Part shown: piece after piece, positions 21,980 to 34,790 of the stretch | Layout: each line of letters opens with the position of its first letter | Numbering within the stretch: position 1 is the stretch's first letter | From: Pseudeuparius sepicola | Lineage: Eukaryota; Arthropoda; Insecta; Coleoptera; Anthribidae | DNA: 64,000 nt | Assembly: GCA_963920635.1 (NCBI GenBank) | Contig: OY987301.1 | Coordinates: 19,014,501 to 19,078,500, forward strand | Direction of reading: 5' to 3' | The notes under the pieces: model-generated | Told to the model about the DNA's origin: nothing | Seen by the model: only the letters and a program-made list of their open reading frames with translations | Databases searched by the model: none | Position numbers and translations under genes: made by a program

Positions 21980-24900
21980 ACACCACTTTTTTTTATTTGC
22001 TCATCGGATAGTATTGGGTGAAATATACTTGCTGTATTTTTTTAAATTTTTTTTTTCGCCCCCGTTTTGCCGCAATTAATTTTTAAAGTTCAATATACGT
22101 AACTACCTGTTGGATTTTATTTTTCCCTAAATATACCGCCATGGCACCAGGTTTGGCAACGCCGCACCTCAATGCCAAGCTGTCAGTCTGCGAAAACATA
22201 AACATAACCTATTTTGTGGCGTCACAAATCGAAATATAGCTTTTATTTTTTATGATTTGAACTATTTTCACCATTCATTCTAATAATCCATGACGGAAAT
22301 GAACCATTCTATTTTGCTGAGGAAAATGCTGGGAACACTAGGTATTGGTATTGATGATTCGGACGCTATGCTGGTTGGTTTACAAAACTTTTTTTTATTG
22401 GAAACAAGTCGATTTTATCTATAAAACGACACAATTCGTAAGTACCTAACTGAACTTGCATAAATTAGATATCTAGACTTGCTGATATATTAAAGACAAT
22501 AAAGAACCAACCAGGTGTAACATTTTAGCTGACGATTTTAGATTAGTGGCTCTGCCAAACGATTTTTTACTTGTTATCAAGTATATTCCACCGACTGCTA
22601 GTTGTTTGAAGAAACTGATGATATTTTAGCCTCAATACCTAGTGTCACAGAATAAATAGCTTCACCTATTTATTCTGTGCTAGTGTTAATCAACAGCATT
22701 GATTGGTTATAAACTAAACTGAGAAAAGTTAATCCTATAGACGTCAAGCACTTACCTGGTCTGAATATAAAAAATTTATTACTTTAATTTCATGAGCCCT
22801 TACTTACAAGAAGTAGTTAGACCTGCATCGGTTCAAAAATGTAACGCTAGAATATTGGAGAAGGTGCCAGTTCTTCGTGATGTTAGAAATATAACATGTA
22901 AAACGCAATAAAGCCAAGTTTTCAGTCGAAAAACTTTATTGTCATAGCTTGAACTATTTTAGACCCATTTAGGTAAATTATATTGTGATTGCCGAAGCAT
23001 CCTCATAAAAAATGACATAATTCTTTAGAATTTTTTCACTATACATATTATACCTATATCACAGACCTATATAGTAGCGAAGCTATATAGGTCTGTGCCT
23101 ATATTTTTTCTGGAAAATAAATTTTCATAAGCATATTTTGTGATTGTGGTTAATAGAAGTTAAAAATAAAAAAATATAATGCAGCAGCCGGCAAAAAATT
23201 AAGATTTCTTTAATTTACAAGAAAAAAAAAAGCATTATTTTGCATTCTATGGCAAAACCTCAAATAAGTTATCTATTAAATTTAGTGAAAATATTCCAAA
23301 ATCAAATAATACAGTTTTCATGTCGCATGCACAGATTGTAACAAACTGGATTTTTTTGGGGGGGTTTCTTCTATTCTGCGAAGAGATGGACAAAGAGTAG
23401 GTAGGTGTACTGTGCTCGATTTTTGAGGGCAATGGAAAGCAGTTGAATCTCAAAATCTCGATTCGTTTTGGAGATACAGGGCATTTTTTGTTTTTTAACA
23501 TGTCAGACAATCCCTCCTTGTAATACGTTTTGATTTTTGCCAAAAATCTTCCTTCATACTACTCCAACGTATAATAATTATTGAGGTATGTCGGTATGTC
23601 TTTCTCAACTATCCTATAAGGTAGACTTTCATATTTTTTATTGCACTTGTGTTGACTTTTTCCAATATAACAATCTACTGATGTTGTCCATGATTCTTCG
23701 CTATTTCCAGGAAGTCAGCAAAGAAAAGCAATACCTTGCTTACATTCATCTAAAATAAGTTTTCCATTAATATGTACCTACCTGCAAAAATTTTACAAGC
23801 GTACTTAGTTCTATTATTAGTTGACAAAGTTAATGTCACTAGTGCAGAAAAGTACAACTTTCCGCATCAAAATGGATGCGACAAAGTGTACTACTACGGA
23901 CTTAGATCATACAAGAAAAAAATACCCGCAAAAACTAGTCATTGACAGTCAAGCACTTGATATCGAATGAAACTCTGCTGTCGAACTTGCACTAGATTAT
24001 TTAAATTAGTTCTTAATCATGGTTCTCAGATGTAGATATCAATGATCGTTTTTACAAACGCATGATTTCTTGTTTTGATAATCGATTTCAACATTGGGGT
24101 GTGCGACACTCCCACGCCCCCTCCCCCATATCTTAACTATAGGTATATACACAATAAGTATTTCTTTACTGTACTAGCAACTAAAGATAGAAGCACAAAA
24201 AGCTGTATCTACGTATGTGCCACGATGTATGATCCTCGTACATTGTGGTATGTGCATAATTTAGGACTAATCTGCTTATGTTGGGTAATTACAACATAAT
24301 ATACCTACTTCCACAACTATTCAGTTGAATTTCTTCATTTTTAACCACAGTGTCATTAACATTTTTCTTATTAATTTTGTGCTCGGGGGTAATTTTTGCC
24401 TTAACCGGGCATTATGCATTCATTGCTATGTTCTTTCCTCTGCGTGTCTCCAATAACATTGTTACCATAATATTTATTCTCTAGTCTACCTAAAACCAGA
24501 ATTTAAGCTATATCATCATCATTAAGCAATATTAAAACAATATACAAATCAAATAACAAACATACCTCTTCATTTCTCCATGTTTTGCTCCCCGTTTTTA
24601 TTGATAAAATTGACACACCATATCAAAATCTATGCAAGGCAAGTTATCAGGACAAGCTTTAACAAATCTTGTCTTCATTATAAACCGAAAGTATTCACAG
24701 CAAGATTCTTTTAAAACTGAGAATATAATTTATTTAGTTTTCACTAAGGTTATTAACCTTGGTTTCCGCGTTCCGCCGGCGAATGTGAGGTTATATGCAA
24801 AGTGCGGCGTTGCCGACGATTTTCTTTAAAGCATTGAGTAATATGTCATCTGTCATATTTTATAGGGGGCATCTAATAAGTTCAGAATGGGATCAATAAA

Positions 24901-25450
24901 ATCCAAATATTTCATTGAAATGCTACGAAATTTGATTATTTCTCATCAGGCGCATACAAACTGAATCTAATAATTTGCCTGGAAATGCTTGGTTATATAA
25001 AAAAAGACGAAATAAGTACTAAGAAAATAGCAGGTACTTATTGAAATTAGGGATCGTGACGTCACATTCCTTACTTTTGCGACCGTTTTTTTCAATTTTT
25101 GAGCAAACTAATGGGAAAAAAAATCTGTTGGTTGGGTTTCGTGATTATCTAGACATGTTTTACAAATTCCAAGGCAAAAAATTATTTTTCATTCCTAAGT
25201 ATACTTGTCCATTGCCATATTATCAAGGATTCCTAAACTTAAAGACATATAAATGTGCCTTATAATTTTTGATCCGAATTGTAGGAACTGATTTTACGAA
25301 AAATGAAGATTTCTGCCTCGATCAGTTTGTTGAAACCATTTATTGTAACATACTATAGGCACAGAGGTAAATGTAGGAACGTAGAGATGACTAACTGGAA
25401 CCTCTGACATCACCATAATCTCATTTATGGTTGACATGGCCGATAGTACG
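21980..25450. other. No gene recognised
   Basis: AT-rich, with many short frames but no motif. An ATG at 22290 opens 44 codons behind a GC-richer upstream stretch (22130-22210); I cannot tell whether it is coding. A hairpin at 23049-23103 is listed separately. ATCAAGGATTCCTA followed by ACTTAAAGACA occurs near 25218 and again near 27881. Confidence 0.4.
23049..23103. repeat. Short perfect-looking hairpin, related to one at 15117
   Basis: CACAGACCTATATAG and its complement face each other across the centre TAGCGAAGCTA. A weaker version with the same outer words (CAGACCTAT ... AGGTCTGTGCCTATA) lies at 15117-15164. Function unknown. Confidence 0.7.
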
Positions 25451-25467
25451 GGAGCCCAAGAGGGGAT

Positions 25468-26222
25468 TTTGGGATTTACTCAAGCGCGGCAGATTAACAT
25501 ATGGGGGGATACCTTGCACCCTGTTGAGTACCTCCACCATATCTAAGCCCTCTATACAGGGCCGCGCGTGTAAGGCAAAATCGATAGATGGATATACTCG
25601 AGCGCGTCAGATTAAGATATGATGGGTTAATTACATGACAAAAAGTGTGCATTTCAATAATCTGACGATTTAAACGTGACGTGAGGGGGTGGGAGGGTCA
25701 CAAACTTGCAAAAGAAAACGTTACCTCGACTTTCTGGAGCGCGGTCGAATATTTTTTTTATTTTGAAGGAAATAATTCAAGGATGACGGGAAAAATATAA
25801 TCTGCCGATTTCCAGAAGCCGAAGTAACAAAAATCGTCGATAAAGTTTAGCGCGTGCAGCTAGCTGCAGTGAAGCATGTATTCCCCACTCCGCGCCTCTC
25901 TCTCCCTTTCACTCTTTCTCTCGCACCGTCCCCACACGCCAGCCATCACGCCATCACAGCTGATCACAGCACTCGTGGTATTATAACCCTTCCGTACGGC
26001 CGCCCCCACCATGCAAATCGGCAGATTAACATCCCTACGTCATCGGAGACACGAAGGGCATATACACTATTAATATCTGACGCGCTCGAATATCTCCATG
26101 TGACTATTTTTTTTACATTTGTGAAAGCCTGTAGACGCTCCCCCCACCGGCGGAACCTTTTTTTCCTTCTACCATCTAATCTTCAAAATCCAATAGGTCC
26201 CCACGACGCTCGAGTAAATCCC
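25468..26222. mobile_element. TIR element with repeated CTGACGCGCTCGA-like iterons
   Basis: The left end contains GGGATTTACTCAAGCGCGG, and the right end, reverse complemented, GGGATTTACTCGAGCG. Between them the word AATCTGMCG with or without GCTCGA recurs at least six times in both orientations (about 25485, 25600, 25660, 25798, 26020, 26070). GC-rich filler occupies the middle. No transposase frame is visible. The class is uncertain and no target duplication was fixed. The 127-codon frame across 25854-26237 shows no motif and overlaps the terminal repeats. Confidence 0.5.
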
Positions 26223-26239
26223 CATTTAGCATCGTAAGC

Positions 26240-26765
26240 CTCCCTACTACAACTTTACTTAATATAACCAGTTATCGATGATGAAACGTGTTCAGTATTG
26301 TGAGCTGCCCCACTGACACCAGGACAGAATGCGACAAGCAAAAATTTAATTGAGATTTTATCCAATCGCGGTGTAGGCGCGGGAAACCCAATTTCCCTTG
26401 CGACTAGTATAATCGTAACTGCCTAAATTAATTTACAGTGGTCATAAATTAGGCAAACGTGAACAATTTGCTTAGTTACTCCTGTTGGGTACATTATGTT
26501 CATTTAAGTAATTACCGTGCCAGCGTTGCATGTTGATACTCATTCGGGTTTATTAGATAGTTTTACAACTTGTTAAAGGACTTGGATTCGCGTAAATTAC
26601 GGCGGTGGATGGGCATTTAATACCCCACAAGATTCGCGTCAAGTGCAAAGCGCTTAGCAGCATTTAGTGTTTCATTGGAGCGAAATATACGGTAGGTACT
26701 TAAATAATTGTAGAATAATATTATTCGATGAAAACGAAAGAAGGTATAACCCTTTTGAATACAGA
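26240..26765. other. No gene recognised
   Basis: Unremarkable sequence, moderately GC-richer around 26330-26660. No feature supported. Confidence 0.5.
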
Positions 26766-27797
26766 ACCCCAGTAAAGAGTCAAAGCTCTATGTATATTAA
26801 AAAATAAGTGAGACAGAAATAGCCCTGAGTAGTAATCAAGTTTTGGCACAATATTTTGATATCTCTCTTGGTGATAGGTGTCAGTCAGTATGTGGTATTT
26901 AGATACTTTTTCGAGTTATTATGCTTAAGTGTGGCACTTTCCTGATTGCCAAAACTAAAATGTTTGACGACAATAATCCATCGGTAAGTAATTTTATTAT
27001 TTTTTAAATTTAAATTGTGTACCCCAGTAAAGAGTCAAAGCTCTATGTATATTAAAAAATAAGTGAGACAGAAATAGCCCTGAGTAGTAATCAAGTTTTG
27101 GCACAATATTTTGATATCTCTCTTGGTGATAGGTGTCAGTCAGTATGTGGTATTTAGATACTTTTTCGAGTTATTATGCTTAAGTGTGGCACTTTCCTGA
27201 TTGCCAAAACTAAAATGTTTGACGACAATAATCCATCGGTAAGTAATTTTATTATTTTTTAAATTTAAATTGTGTACCCCAGTAAAGAGTCAAAGCTCTA
27301 TGTATATTAAAAAATAAGTGAGACAGAAATAGCCCTGAGTAGTAATCAAGTTTTGGCACAATATTTTGATATCTCTCTTGGTGATAGGTGTCAGTCAGTA
27401 TGTGGTATTTAGATACTTTTTCGAGTTATTATGCTTAAGTGTGGCACTTTCCTGATTGCCAAAACTAAAATGTTTGACGACAATAATCCATCGGTAAGTA
27501 ATTTTATTATTTTTTAAATTTAAATTTAAATTGTGTACCCCAGTAAAGAGTCAAAGCTCTATGTATATTAAAAAATAAGTGAGACAGAAATAGCCCTGAG
27601 TAGTAATCAAGTTTTGGCACAATATTTTGATATCTGTCTTGGTGATAGGTGTCAGTCAGTATGTGGTATTTAGATACATTTTCGAGTTATTATGCTTAAC
27701 TGTGGCACTTTCCTGATTGCCAAAACTAAAATGTTTGACGACAATAATAAATCGGTAAGTAATTTTATTATTTTTTAAATTTAAATTTAAATTGTGT
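26766..27797. repeat. Four-unit tandem array of repeat R1 (255-261 bp units)
   Basis: ACCCCAGTAAAGAGTCAAAG begins units at 26766, 27021, 27276 and 27537. The first three are essentially identical. The fourth has several substitutions, and a six-base TAAATT expansion precedes it. Each unit ends in CCATCGGTAAGTAATTTT or a near variant. The flank after the last unit (GTAGCTACTTCTTCATAATT) continues the R1 sequence, so a single R1 copy was amplified internally. Confidence 0.95.
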
Positions 27798-28021
27798 ATA
27801 GGTAGCTACTTCTTCATAATTGGAAATTTAAAATTAGAATTGCTGTATTATCTAGAGTTCCCCTATCCAGGAACCCTAGTATTATCAAGGATTCCTATAC
27901 TTAAAGACAGAATTGGCACTTAGGATGCAACAAAAATTTAATGTATTTAAGTTTCTGAGCATAATAATTAAGATGCGTTGTTTTGTAGAATTGAGGCGAA
28001 TATGGCAAGCTACTCGTACTA

Positions 28022-28988
28022 GGGTAATTCCGGGAGAGACGCGCCCCCGGGAGAGATGCCTAACTGCAATATTTAAGCTATTAACGTATAGATGGAGCCA
28101 CCACTGCCGTGTAGTAGAGTGCTATGATCTACCCGGTGAAGTCAACTGCGACTGCAACGAAAAAGTGCATGGTGCTCGAGCTATTTGCTTAAATCATTTT
28201 GAACGGTTGCGGAAATTTTATCCATCGGTAAGTAAGTTTTGTATTCGGACCAGCTTTCAAGTATTTTGTGACTAAATTCTCAATTCGTGGTCACTGTTGT
28301 TTGTAAAGGTTATGTTTTGTCTAGTATCAAGCTGTAATTTAGGCGCGTAGTTTAAAAATTTCTAGAGGCATCTCTCCCTTAATTTTGGTACAGATGCCGA
28401 AAATGTTGTCGGGTGAGATGCCTATAATTATTACCAGGTAAATTTGGGGTTGCTGAATGCAGTATTTTTGTTTAAGGGACGAAATGCCTACTGTATATAA
28501 AAAATCAAAAAAAATCAACTAACTGCAGCGATAAGACATGTTACAGAACGCACAATGTCATTGAAAGTTGCCTGTAGGGAGTTTGGTATTCCGCCAAGGA
28601 CATTAAAGAGACGAATAGATAATAACAACACTGTATAAAGGGAAGAATGGGACCTACGTCGATATTGGGTGTCGAATCAGAGAAAAAGATTGTCGCAAGT
28701 GTCACCAAACTACAAAAACATGGTTTCTCGCCTTCTCTCCCATGCATAGGCATCTCTCCCGAACTGCTTGGGCATCTCTCCCGCATACTAAGGGTTAGAT
28801 GCCCAAAGCACGAGTCCAAGAATTAATTTTTTCGTCATTATTTTTTCTAGAAATTAAGTTCACTTTGTAATTATATTATTAATTATATTTTCCTTTGTCA
28901 AACTCAATTTTGTTTTTATTAAAATTTCTATAAACATGGCTACAGCAATGGATTTAAAAAAGGGGTGGCGTCTCTACCGGAATTATCC
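28022..28988. mobile_element. Pogo-type element with GGGAGAGATGCC repeats, TA target duplication
   Basis: The left end GGGTAATTCCGGGAGAGAC and the reverse-complemented right end GGATAATTCCGGTAGAGAC differ at two positions, and TA flanks both. The word GGGAGAGATGCC or a close variant recurs inside both ends in both orientations (about 28042-28060, 28366-28378, 28416, 28748, 28768, 28793). It overlaps the TIR, as expected for transposase-binding repeats. A broken psq-type helix-turn-helix coding segment in the interior supports a pogo/Tc1-mariner origin. Confidence 0.8.
28484..28740 (+). pseudogene. Pogo-like transposase N-terminus (psq HTH), broken
   Basis: An ATG at 28484 starts MPTVYKKSKK. 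After a one-base shift in an A-run, the frame continues with AAIRHVTERTMSLKVACREF and then GIPPRTLKRRI, which is the psq-type helix-turn-helix found at the N-terminus of pogo/Tigger/jerky transposases. A TAA at 28636 and another shift follow. The next frame gives VESEKKIVASVTKLQKHGF, corresponding to the start of the CENP-B-type second DNA-binding region. The catalytic DDE domain is absent. Three lesions in about 250 bases make it a pseudogene inside a non-autonomous element. Confidence 0.75.
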
Positions 28989-29253
28989 TATTTGAACGAA
29001 AAAAAAACAGCAATTCTCAAAATTTAAAGTTTAAAGAGTACTTAAAATCTAGTCTAAAAAGTCTAGACCTTGTTCAAATTGAAGAGTATCTCAATGGGTT
29101 CGAAAAACTAAAGGTTCCACAGTCAATTTTCCGACATCGTCAACCGATCCACTCCCCTAACAAAAAAACTGCCAAACACGCAGATTTTCCAGCACCCTCC
29201 CCTGGATAAACTATTTTACGATACGTTATCCTGGGTCGCAAATCCTGAAGGAC

Positions 29254-29310
29254 TCCGGCTTAGCTCATTTGGTTTTATCCGGCAACGCCGGGAGGGTTCG
29301 AGTATAAGAA
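29254..29310 (+). ncRNA. Possible tRNA-derived SINE head (A-box and B-box-like words)
   Basis: TAGCTCATTTGG at 29261 resembles an RNA polymerase III A box, and GGTTCGAGT at 29295 resembles a B box. A short CCGGC...GCCGG stem lies between them. The spacing is about 10 bases shorter than in a true tRNA and no complete cloverleaf can be drawn, so a tRNA gene is excluded. A truncated SINE head is the best guess. Confidence 0.35.
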
Positions 29311-30150
29311 ATTTGTTGAGATAGGCTTAGGGATATCCGGGAGATTTGCGAATGGGGTGCCCGAAAACGACTTCTTACAGTGGAGCCAAATTTTACAATT
29401 CTGGCTAAAGTGAGGGGTAACACAGAGCAATACAACAGAGCAAATGTATAGTAAAGTGTCCATGTCAAAATATTTTATTTTTGTGACGGCACACTCCCTA
29501 CATGGTTGTCATTTGTTAATTGAAAGTACAGTGAATTGGATTGGGATCATGATCCCTCTAGGTAGTCTAGGTAACTTTATTTTTCAGTCAAGAGGTAGGT
29601 ATGTTTTAGTAGCCTTACCCGTACCGGTGCACTAACAGGTTCTGATAAAAGATTTATAGTCAATCAAAATGACTGATTTCGAAAAACTTATTTCAAAAAC
29701 TCATTTAAAAGAACAATTTTAATTTAGAGGTAACCAGAACCAGCTAGCGGAAAACCCAAAATAGTTTTCATATCCAAAATCCTCACCCTCATAAACCCTA
29801 AAGTGCGAATTTGGAAAAAATCTAACTCAAACGCTTTCAACTGAATTGTTTATTATTTTAGTAAACCATTTTTCAATTTTTTATTAATGTGTTTAAAAAC
29901 TAATAAAATACTGAAGTACTTACTATAGGTACTGTAGTTTTTCTTAGTAAAAATCTTCTGAATTTAATGCGAATTTTGAAATGTTACCCACTGTTACATT
30001 ATTTGTTACACAGTGCAAATATCCCGAAACCTCCAGTGGAAATATATTTATGTCAGAAAAGAAGGTACCCTATAGACCCAAAAAAGTTATGACGTTTTAA
30101 ATCACGAAATGCCCGAGGTGGCGCCCTCCATAAAATCACATCAAATCTTA
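29311..30150. other. No gene recognised
   Basis: AT-rich, with no motif or repeat boundary apart from what flanks it. Confidence 0.5.
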
Positions 30151-30154
30151 TCAC

Positions 30155-30829
30155 CAAATAAACACTGTGTCCGCGGATGGAGTTCCGGAGAGGACAAATG
30201 GACCAAAAATTTCATTTTTCGCCAAAAAGTCATTCTTGATCAAAGTTTCTGCTTCTCGAAAAAATATGGTCTACCGAAAGAATTTTTGTTTTTTTTATAC
30301 AGGGTGCCCAAAAAATACAAAAGCATGAAATACCATCAAGAAAAACTATACCTTTATTTTTAAAAATATCAAAAAATTTTACTTGAAATTAAAACATGTG
30401 TCCGATTGTCACTTTTCCAACAAATCAGCCAACTTCGATTTTTTTATTGCCAAGTGTGAAACTATTTTATTATTAAAAATATCAAAAACATTTAATTATA
30501 AAAGTTATTTAGAATTAAAAGACGTGTCCGATTGTAACTTTTCAAGCAAATCGGCCAACTTTGATTTAAATAGGTAAAAAATAAAAAATCAAAGTCGGCC
30601 GATTTGCTTGAAAAGTTTAATTCTAAACAACTTTTATATAGGTCAAAATTTTTGATATTTTTAAAAATAAAGGTAGTTTATTCTTGATGGTATTTCATAT
30701 TTTTGTATTTTTTAGGCCCCCTGTATAAAAACCCAAAAATTCTCTCCGACTTTTTGTCGAAAAATGCAATTTGTTGTCCATTATTTGTCCTTTCGGGGAC
30801 TCCATCCGCGGACACACTGTATTTGAAAT
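30155..30829. repeat. Palindromic hairpin element containing an ACAGGGTG word
   Basis: Outer ends share CAGTGTGTCCGCGGATGGAG or a near match in inverted orientation. Inside, TACAGGGTGCCCAAAAAATA at 30299 is mirrored by a variant near 30705-30725. The left arm is longer because a block starting GTGTCCGATTGT is duplicated (about 30397 and 30525). Frames across it are mirror shadows. Confidence 0.8.
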
Positions 30830-31627
30830 CCTCGCCACAAAATGTTTGTGGCGTGTTTGTTCTGCTAAAACTTTTAATAGTATTTTTTAACAAAAAAAAC
30901 GTTACTTTCAGCTAAACTGGAAGTGATATTCAAACGTGCGTTGCAGATTTTTTATTCACCTTACTAGTTAATGAAAACTGAAACAAAATCTCTATCTTAA
31001 TAAAAAAAAAACGGTTATTTGGAGATAACTTTTTTGTTTGAAATTCAACTAGAATTCCATTTCTTGGAAAAAACTACTAAATAATGAATATTCAGGAAAA
31101 ACGTACCATACTTTTTACTCCTCTTGTATACCTGTCTAGTCGTATTTCCCATTAGCTGTAGGGCTACTGCAGTAACCCAAACATCGATTGCAGAGGAAAG
31201 CAAATGCCATTCGCCCGGCTATTCTACCAATATGACTGCCTGTGTATATTTTTGCGTATGAGGCATCAGAGCATCCATGAATATTTAAAATTTCAATTTA
31301 CCTAAGGAACTCCCGGGCCCGCAGAGCAAATTGTCAACTTTTTTCTCCGATACGGATGCATATTTAAAGTGGAAATGGCAAGCTCAAATTTGGAGCAGCG
31401 AGAGCGCATACGAGAATGATGCTACAAAAATCGTGTTTTATTGGTGATATTTGCCAGCTGTCCGATAATATAAAGAATGTGATTTGTAACAAAGCGATAA
31501 ATATAAACTAGCAATAAATTATTGTTTTATTACGAGCAATAAATTTTTGTAGACTTGGTAAGTTTATATTATACAGAACTGCGATTTGCACATTTTTATT
31601 TGGCAGCCGCTTTTTATGGGTATATGC
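30830..31627. other. No gene recognised
   Basis: Anonymous sequence. A somewhat GC-richer section lies at 31140-31420, with no supported feature. Confidence 0.5.
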
Positions 31628-32156
31628 CAGGGGCGCCGGGCTTTCAGAACTCCGCATGCGGAGAAAAAATAGACAGGCGATTTTTTTTTAATAAAAACAA
31701 AAATAAAGAAGTAAATACTTAGTAATATATAAAAAAAGTTTATACAAATATAAACTAACTTTCTGTTTTAACAAAGTAGGTAATAAAAATAAAAAATAAA
31801 TGGTAAAAAAATCGCAAACAAAAAAACATAAAACAAAGTCAGCACTAATGTCAGCACTAAAGGTACCTACATACATATCGCATTCAAACACTTCTGGGGG
31901 AAAATGTATTTTTTCTTTGTACCTACTAATTTATTTATAAATGCGTGTTTAGTAAAATATCTATATTCAGTCTTGTAAATTCATAAATATTTATGTACAG
32001 TAATTAAAGCTACATCATTAAGTCTTTTTGAGTTATTGTTGTCGGAGATAATTTTAAATAATCTAAGTTTACTAAATTATACCCGAAATAATTCTGCCGG
32101 GGCTATGCCCATGGGGGACACGCGCCTTTTTGTCCCCTCTGGAGTCGGCGCGCCTG
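31628..32156. mobile_element. Short hAT-type non-autonomous element
   Basis: The left end reads CAGGGGCGCCGGGCTTTC, and the right end, reverse complemented, CAGGCGCGCCGACTCC. The flanking octamers GTATATGC and ATATATGC agree in seven of eight positions. The interior is very AT-rich with no transposase. Confidence 0.7.
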
Positions 32157-34080
32157 ATATATGCAGTACAAGTAACACAAAAACGTTTACTAACCACTAA
32201 TTATTAAAGGATCAAAACAAATATTTTGAGATATTCAAAAATATTATGGTCCAAGTAATGAAGAATCTTTGCAAAAGTGTACAGCTACTAGATATTTTGG
32301 GAAAAATAAGCTAACATAATATATTTACTTACGGATTTCCATCGATTAGAAATCTTAGTAGCACGTTTCAACGACGACGGTTGCACTTTCTTTATTTTCT
32401 TGGGCGAACGCCAATCAATTTATGACAAAAATACAACTATAGAAAATCCTAAATTTCTCCATACGCACACATGGTATAAATGAAGTCACTTGGAACAGCA
32501 TAAAAACACTTGGGCGGCGTTTGCTTTGTAAAACAAGACCGAGCCTTAGGCGGCGCGTGGCCCTTAAAAATATTATAAAAATTTTATATAAATGCTCTAT
32601 AAAAGAATAAAATAAACTTTGAAATAATTTAAACCAAAGCAAACCAATGATTTTGTTTCACACAAAACATTATCACACAAAAATCTATACATAAAACCAA
32701 AATCCGTAAAATAAAGCGCAATCCTTATTTCCGTGCACGGCACTGGTTATACTGGCCTAACTGGCCTACGTCGACACCTCCTCCGTCGATCTCCGAATTT
32801 TATACGAGTGATTTCTGCTGATAAGTCTGGTATTTTTACCAGTAGAAGAGCGTGGTAAACGCTATGAAATAGATCGCGCCCCGTACGTGTTCCAAGTGAG
32901 TTCATTTATACTTTACATACATACGAACTTCCAAACGCACTAAAAGTCTGAATGAACGCCAAGCACACAAACACCTTTTCTCCAACGATTGCACAACTCG
33001 TTGGCGCTGACAAAAACAATCATAATATACTGGGTGTCCTATAGAGATAGAGGCTTATACTCGTATCTGCGTCTATACAAGCACTCTGCTGTTATTTATA
33101 CAGGGTGTTTCAAAAAAGTCAATCAGTTTACCGGGTCGAAATAATTGGGCCCTTCTTCTGACACAGCTGTATTGTCGTTTAGGGCCACCTTGCTGATTTT
33201 TTCCGAGGAGCTTAGTGATTGAAAATTCAAAAGGATTTCCTGCAGTAGTTAGCTTCCTAACACAGATTGTAGAATTATTATGTATAACGGGAATATAGGA
33301 ATAAAAATGAATAAATCAAATCGTTTATGGGGGAAATTCCATTCCTTGGGTTGGATGTAATTAAAATAGAGCCCATTGTGGAGGATTTATTCTCCGAGCA
33401 AACAGTAAACGAATAATGAGGATTTTGCGGGAGTCTGAAAGGAAAATCGACTTAGGACGTCTTTTCATTTTTTTCTGTGGACTATTAATAATTGGAATTT
33501 TCCCAGAGGCGCTCTAAGCAGATTTCAGAGTTCGCTCTTATTTTAAAATTAAGTAAGAATGAACTGGTGGATCACTAATTAATGCAAAAATTCGGATTAA
33601 AATATATCTCCATCGGTCCCATCGCAAATTTAAGGCGATTTCTAATTTTTCGTTCGTCCTGACCTAAATACCCAATAAGATTTTTCTAATTATATCTTGG
33701 GAATTTTGATGGTAGTTCAGCTGGAATTGGGATTGGGAAAACAAAAATACCAAATACTTAGCCCAGTTAATTAATCCCAAAAAAATATTATTAATTATTC
33801 ATTAAATTGTTTTGCGCTCAAATACATAATTTCAATATCCTTTCCTTGATATTTCAATTTTTGCTAAAAATGTCAAGTAGTACGATTAAATTAAAATATT
33901 ACTGGTCAGTGACAGTGTTTAACAAGCAAATATGTTTGAAGTTTTTGGAAGTCGCATGCCAGGAACAAATTTACTGCGTTTAGGCAGTCAACTCTAGAGT
34001 GGGATAAGGTTTGAACTTGGCAAGAAGTAAGACAAAGACGTGCAACGAACTTGTCACGTAACGGACGGCGAAGGATGTAG
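32157..34080. other. No gene recognised; two ACAGGGTG-type ends
   Basis: TACTGGGTGTCC near 33030 and TACAGGGTGTTTC near 33098 are ends of hairpin-type elements that I could not complete. No coding signal. Confidence 0.4.
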
Positions 34081-34085
34081 TATAG

Positions 34086-34790
34086 TCCTCCTTACGGCAG
34101 AATGCGTGCGACGTAATAAGGGGGAAGAACTCGCAAATATTATAGAAATAGTCACAGTTCAGGGGTGTAGCTCAATTTTGTGTAACTCACTGACTTAATT
34201 TTCATATAATTGTTATTTAATTTATTGTTAATATTATTCTTAACGGTGATGCCTGATAGACTATGGAGGAAGGCAAACCCTTATAACATTGGCAGTTATT
34301 TCTCGTGCTTGAGAATGCAACGTTCTTCCCTGTTTACTCATTTTGCACACGTTAACTCCCGAACATACGAAACGCCACTGAGCTCTCTGAGCCGGCCTAA
34401 AAAAGGAGGTTTGTATGGTAGCCCAAATACGCAGTTAACTTTACGTACTATAGAAACAGGCACAAAACGCGTTGGCTAACTGCTTTTGTCAGCCGACTCC
34501 TTCGCAGAAGTGCTGTGTTGCCGTATTTCAAAGGCGATGGTAGACGCGACGATGTTGAAAAAAATATAATAGGTGTTTTATCACACCGCGTTAAAAATAA
34601 ATGATAAACAAAAATAGGTAAGTGGTCCCGCGATGCGAGCTTTATTTTTTCGGTATAACAGAGTTCAGAAATTCGGCTTCAATATGATCAAACTTGTATT
34701 CGCCAATAAATAACGACTATCTACTCTTATAGGAAATCTCGCAACGCTGCCCGCATTCTTTAGAAACGTTTTCTTTCGTGCTTTGGACTA
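34086..34790. repeat. Dispersed 0.7-kb repeat R2, copy 1
   Basis: From CTCCTTACGGCAGAATGCG to about TTAGAAACGTTTTCTTTC, the sequence is closely similar and in the same orientation to 62356-63021. It has no terminal inverted repeat and no long frame shared by both copies. Class unknown. Confidence 0.8.

Noticed and set aside
25854..26237. 127-codon frame with Ser/His/Pro-rich sequence
   Set aside because: Overlaps the iteron-containing right end of a TIR element and has no recognisable domain.
27913..28275. 120-codon plus-strand frame
   Set aside because: It runs across the left end of the pogo-type element and its binding repeats, so it is a chance fusion of flank and transposon.
29254..29310. 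A complete tRNA gene
   Set aside because: The A-box and B-box-like words are too close together and no cloverleaf with an anticodon arm can be drawn.
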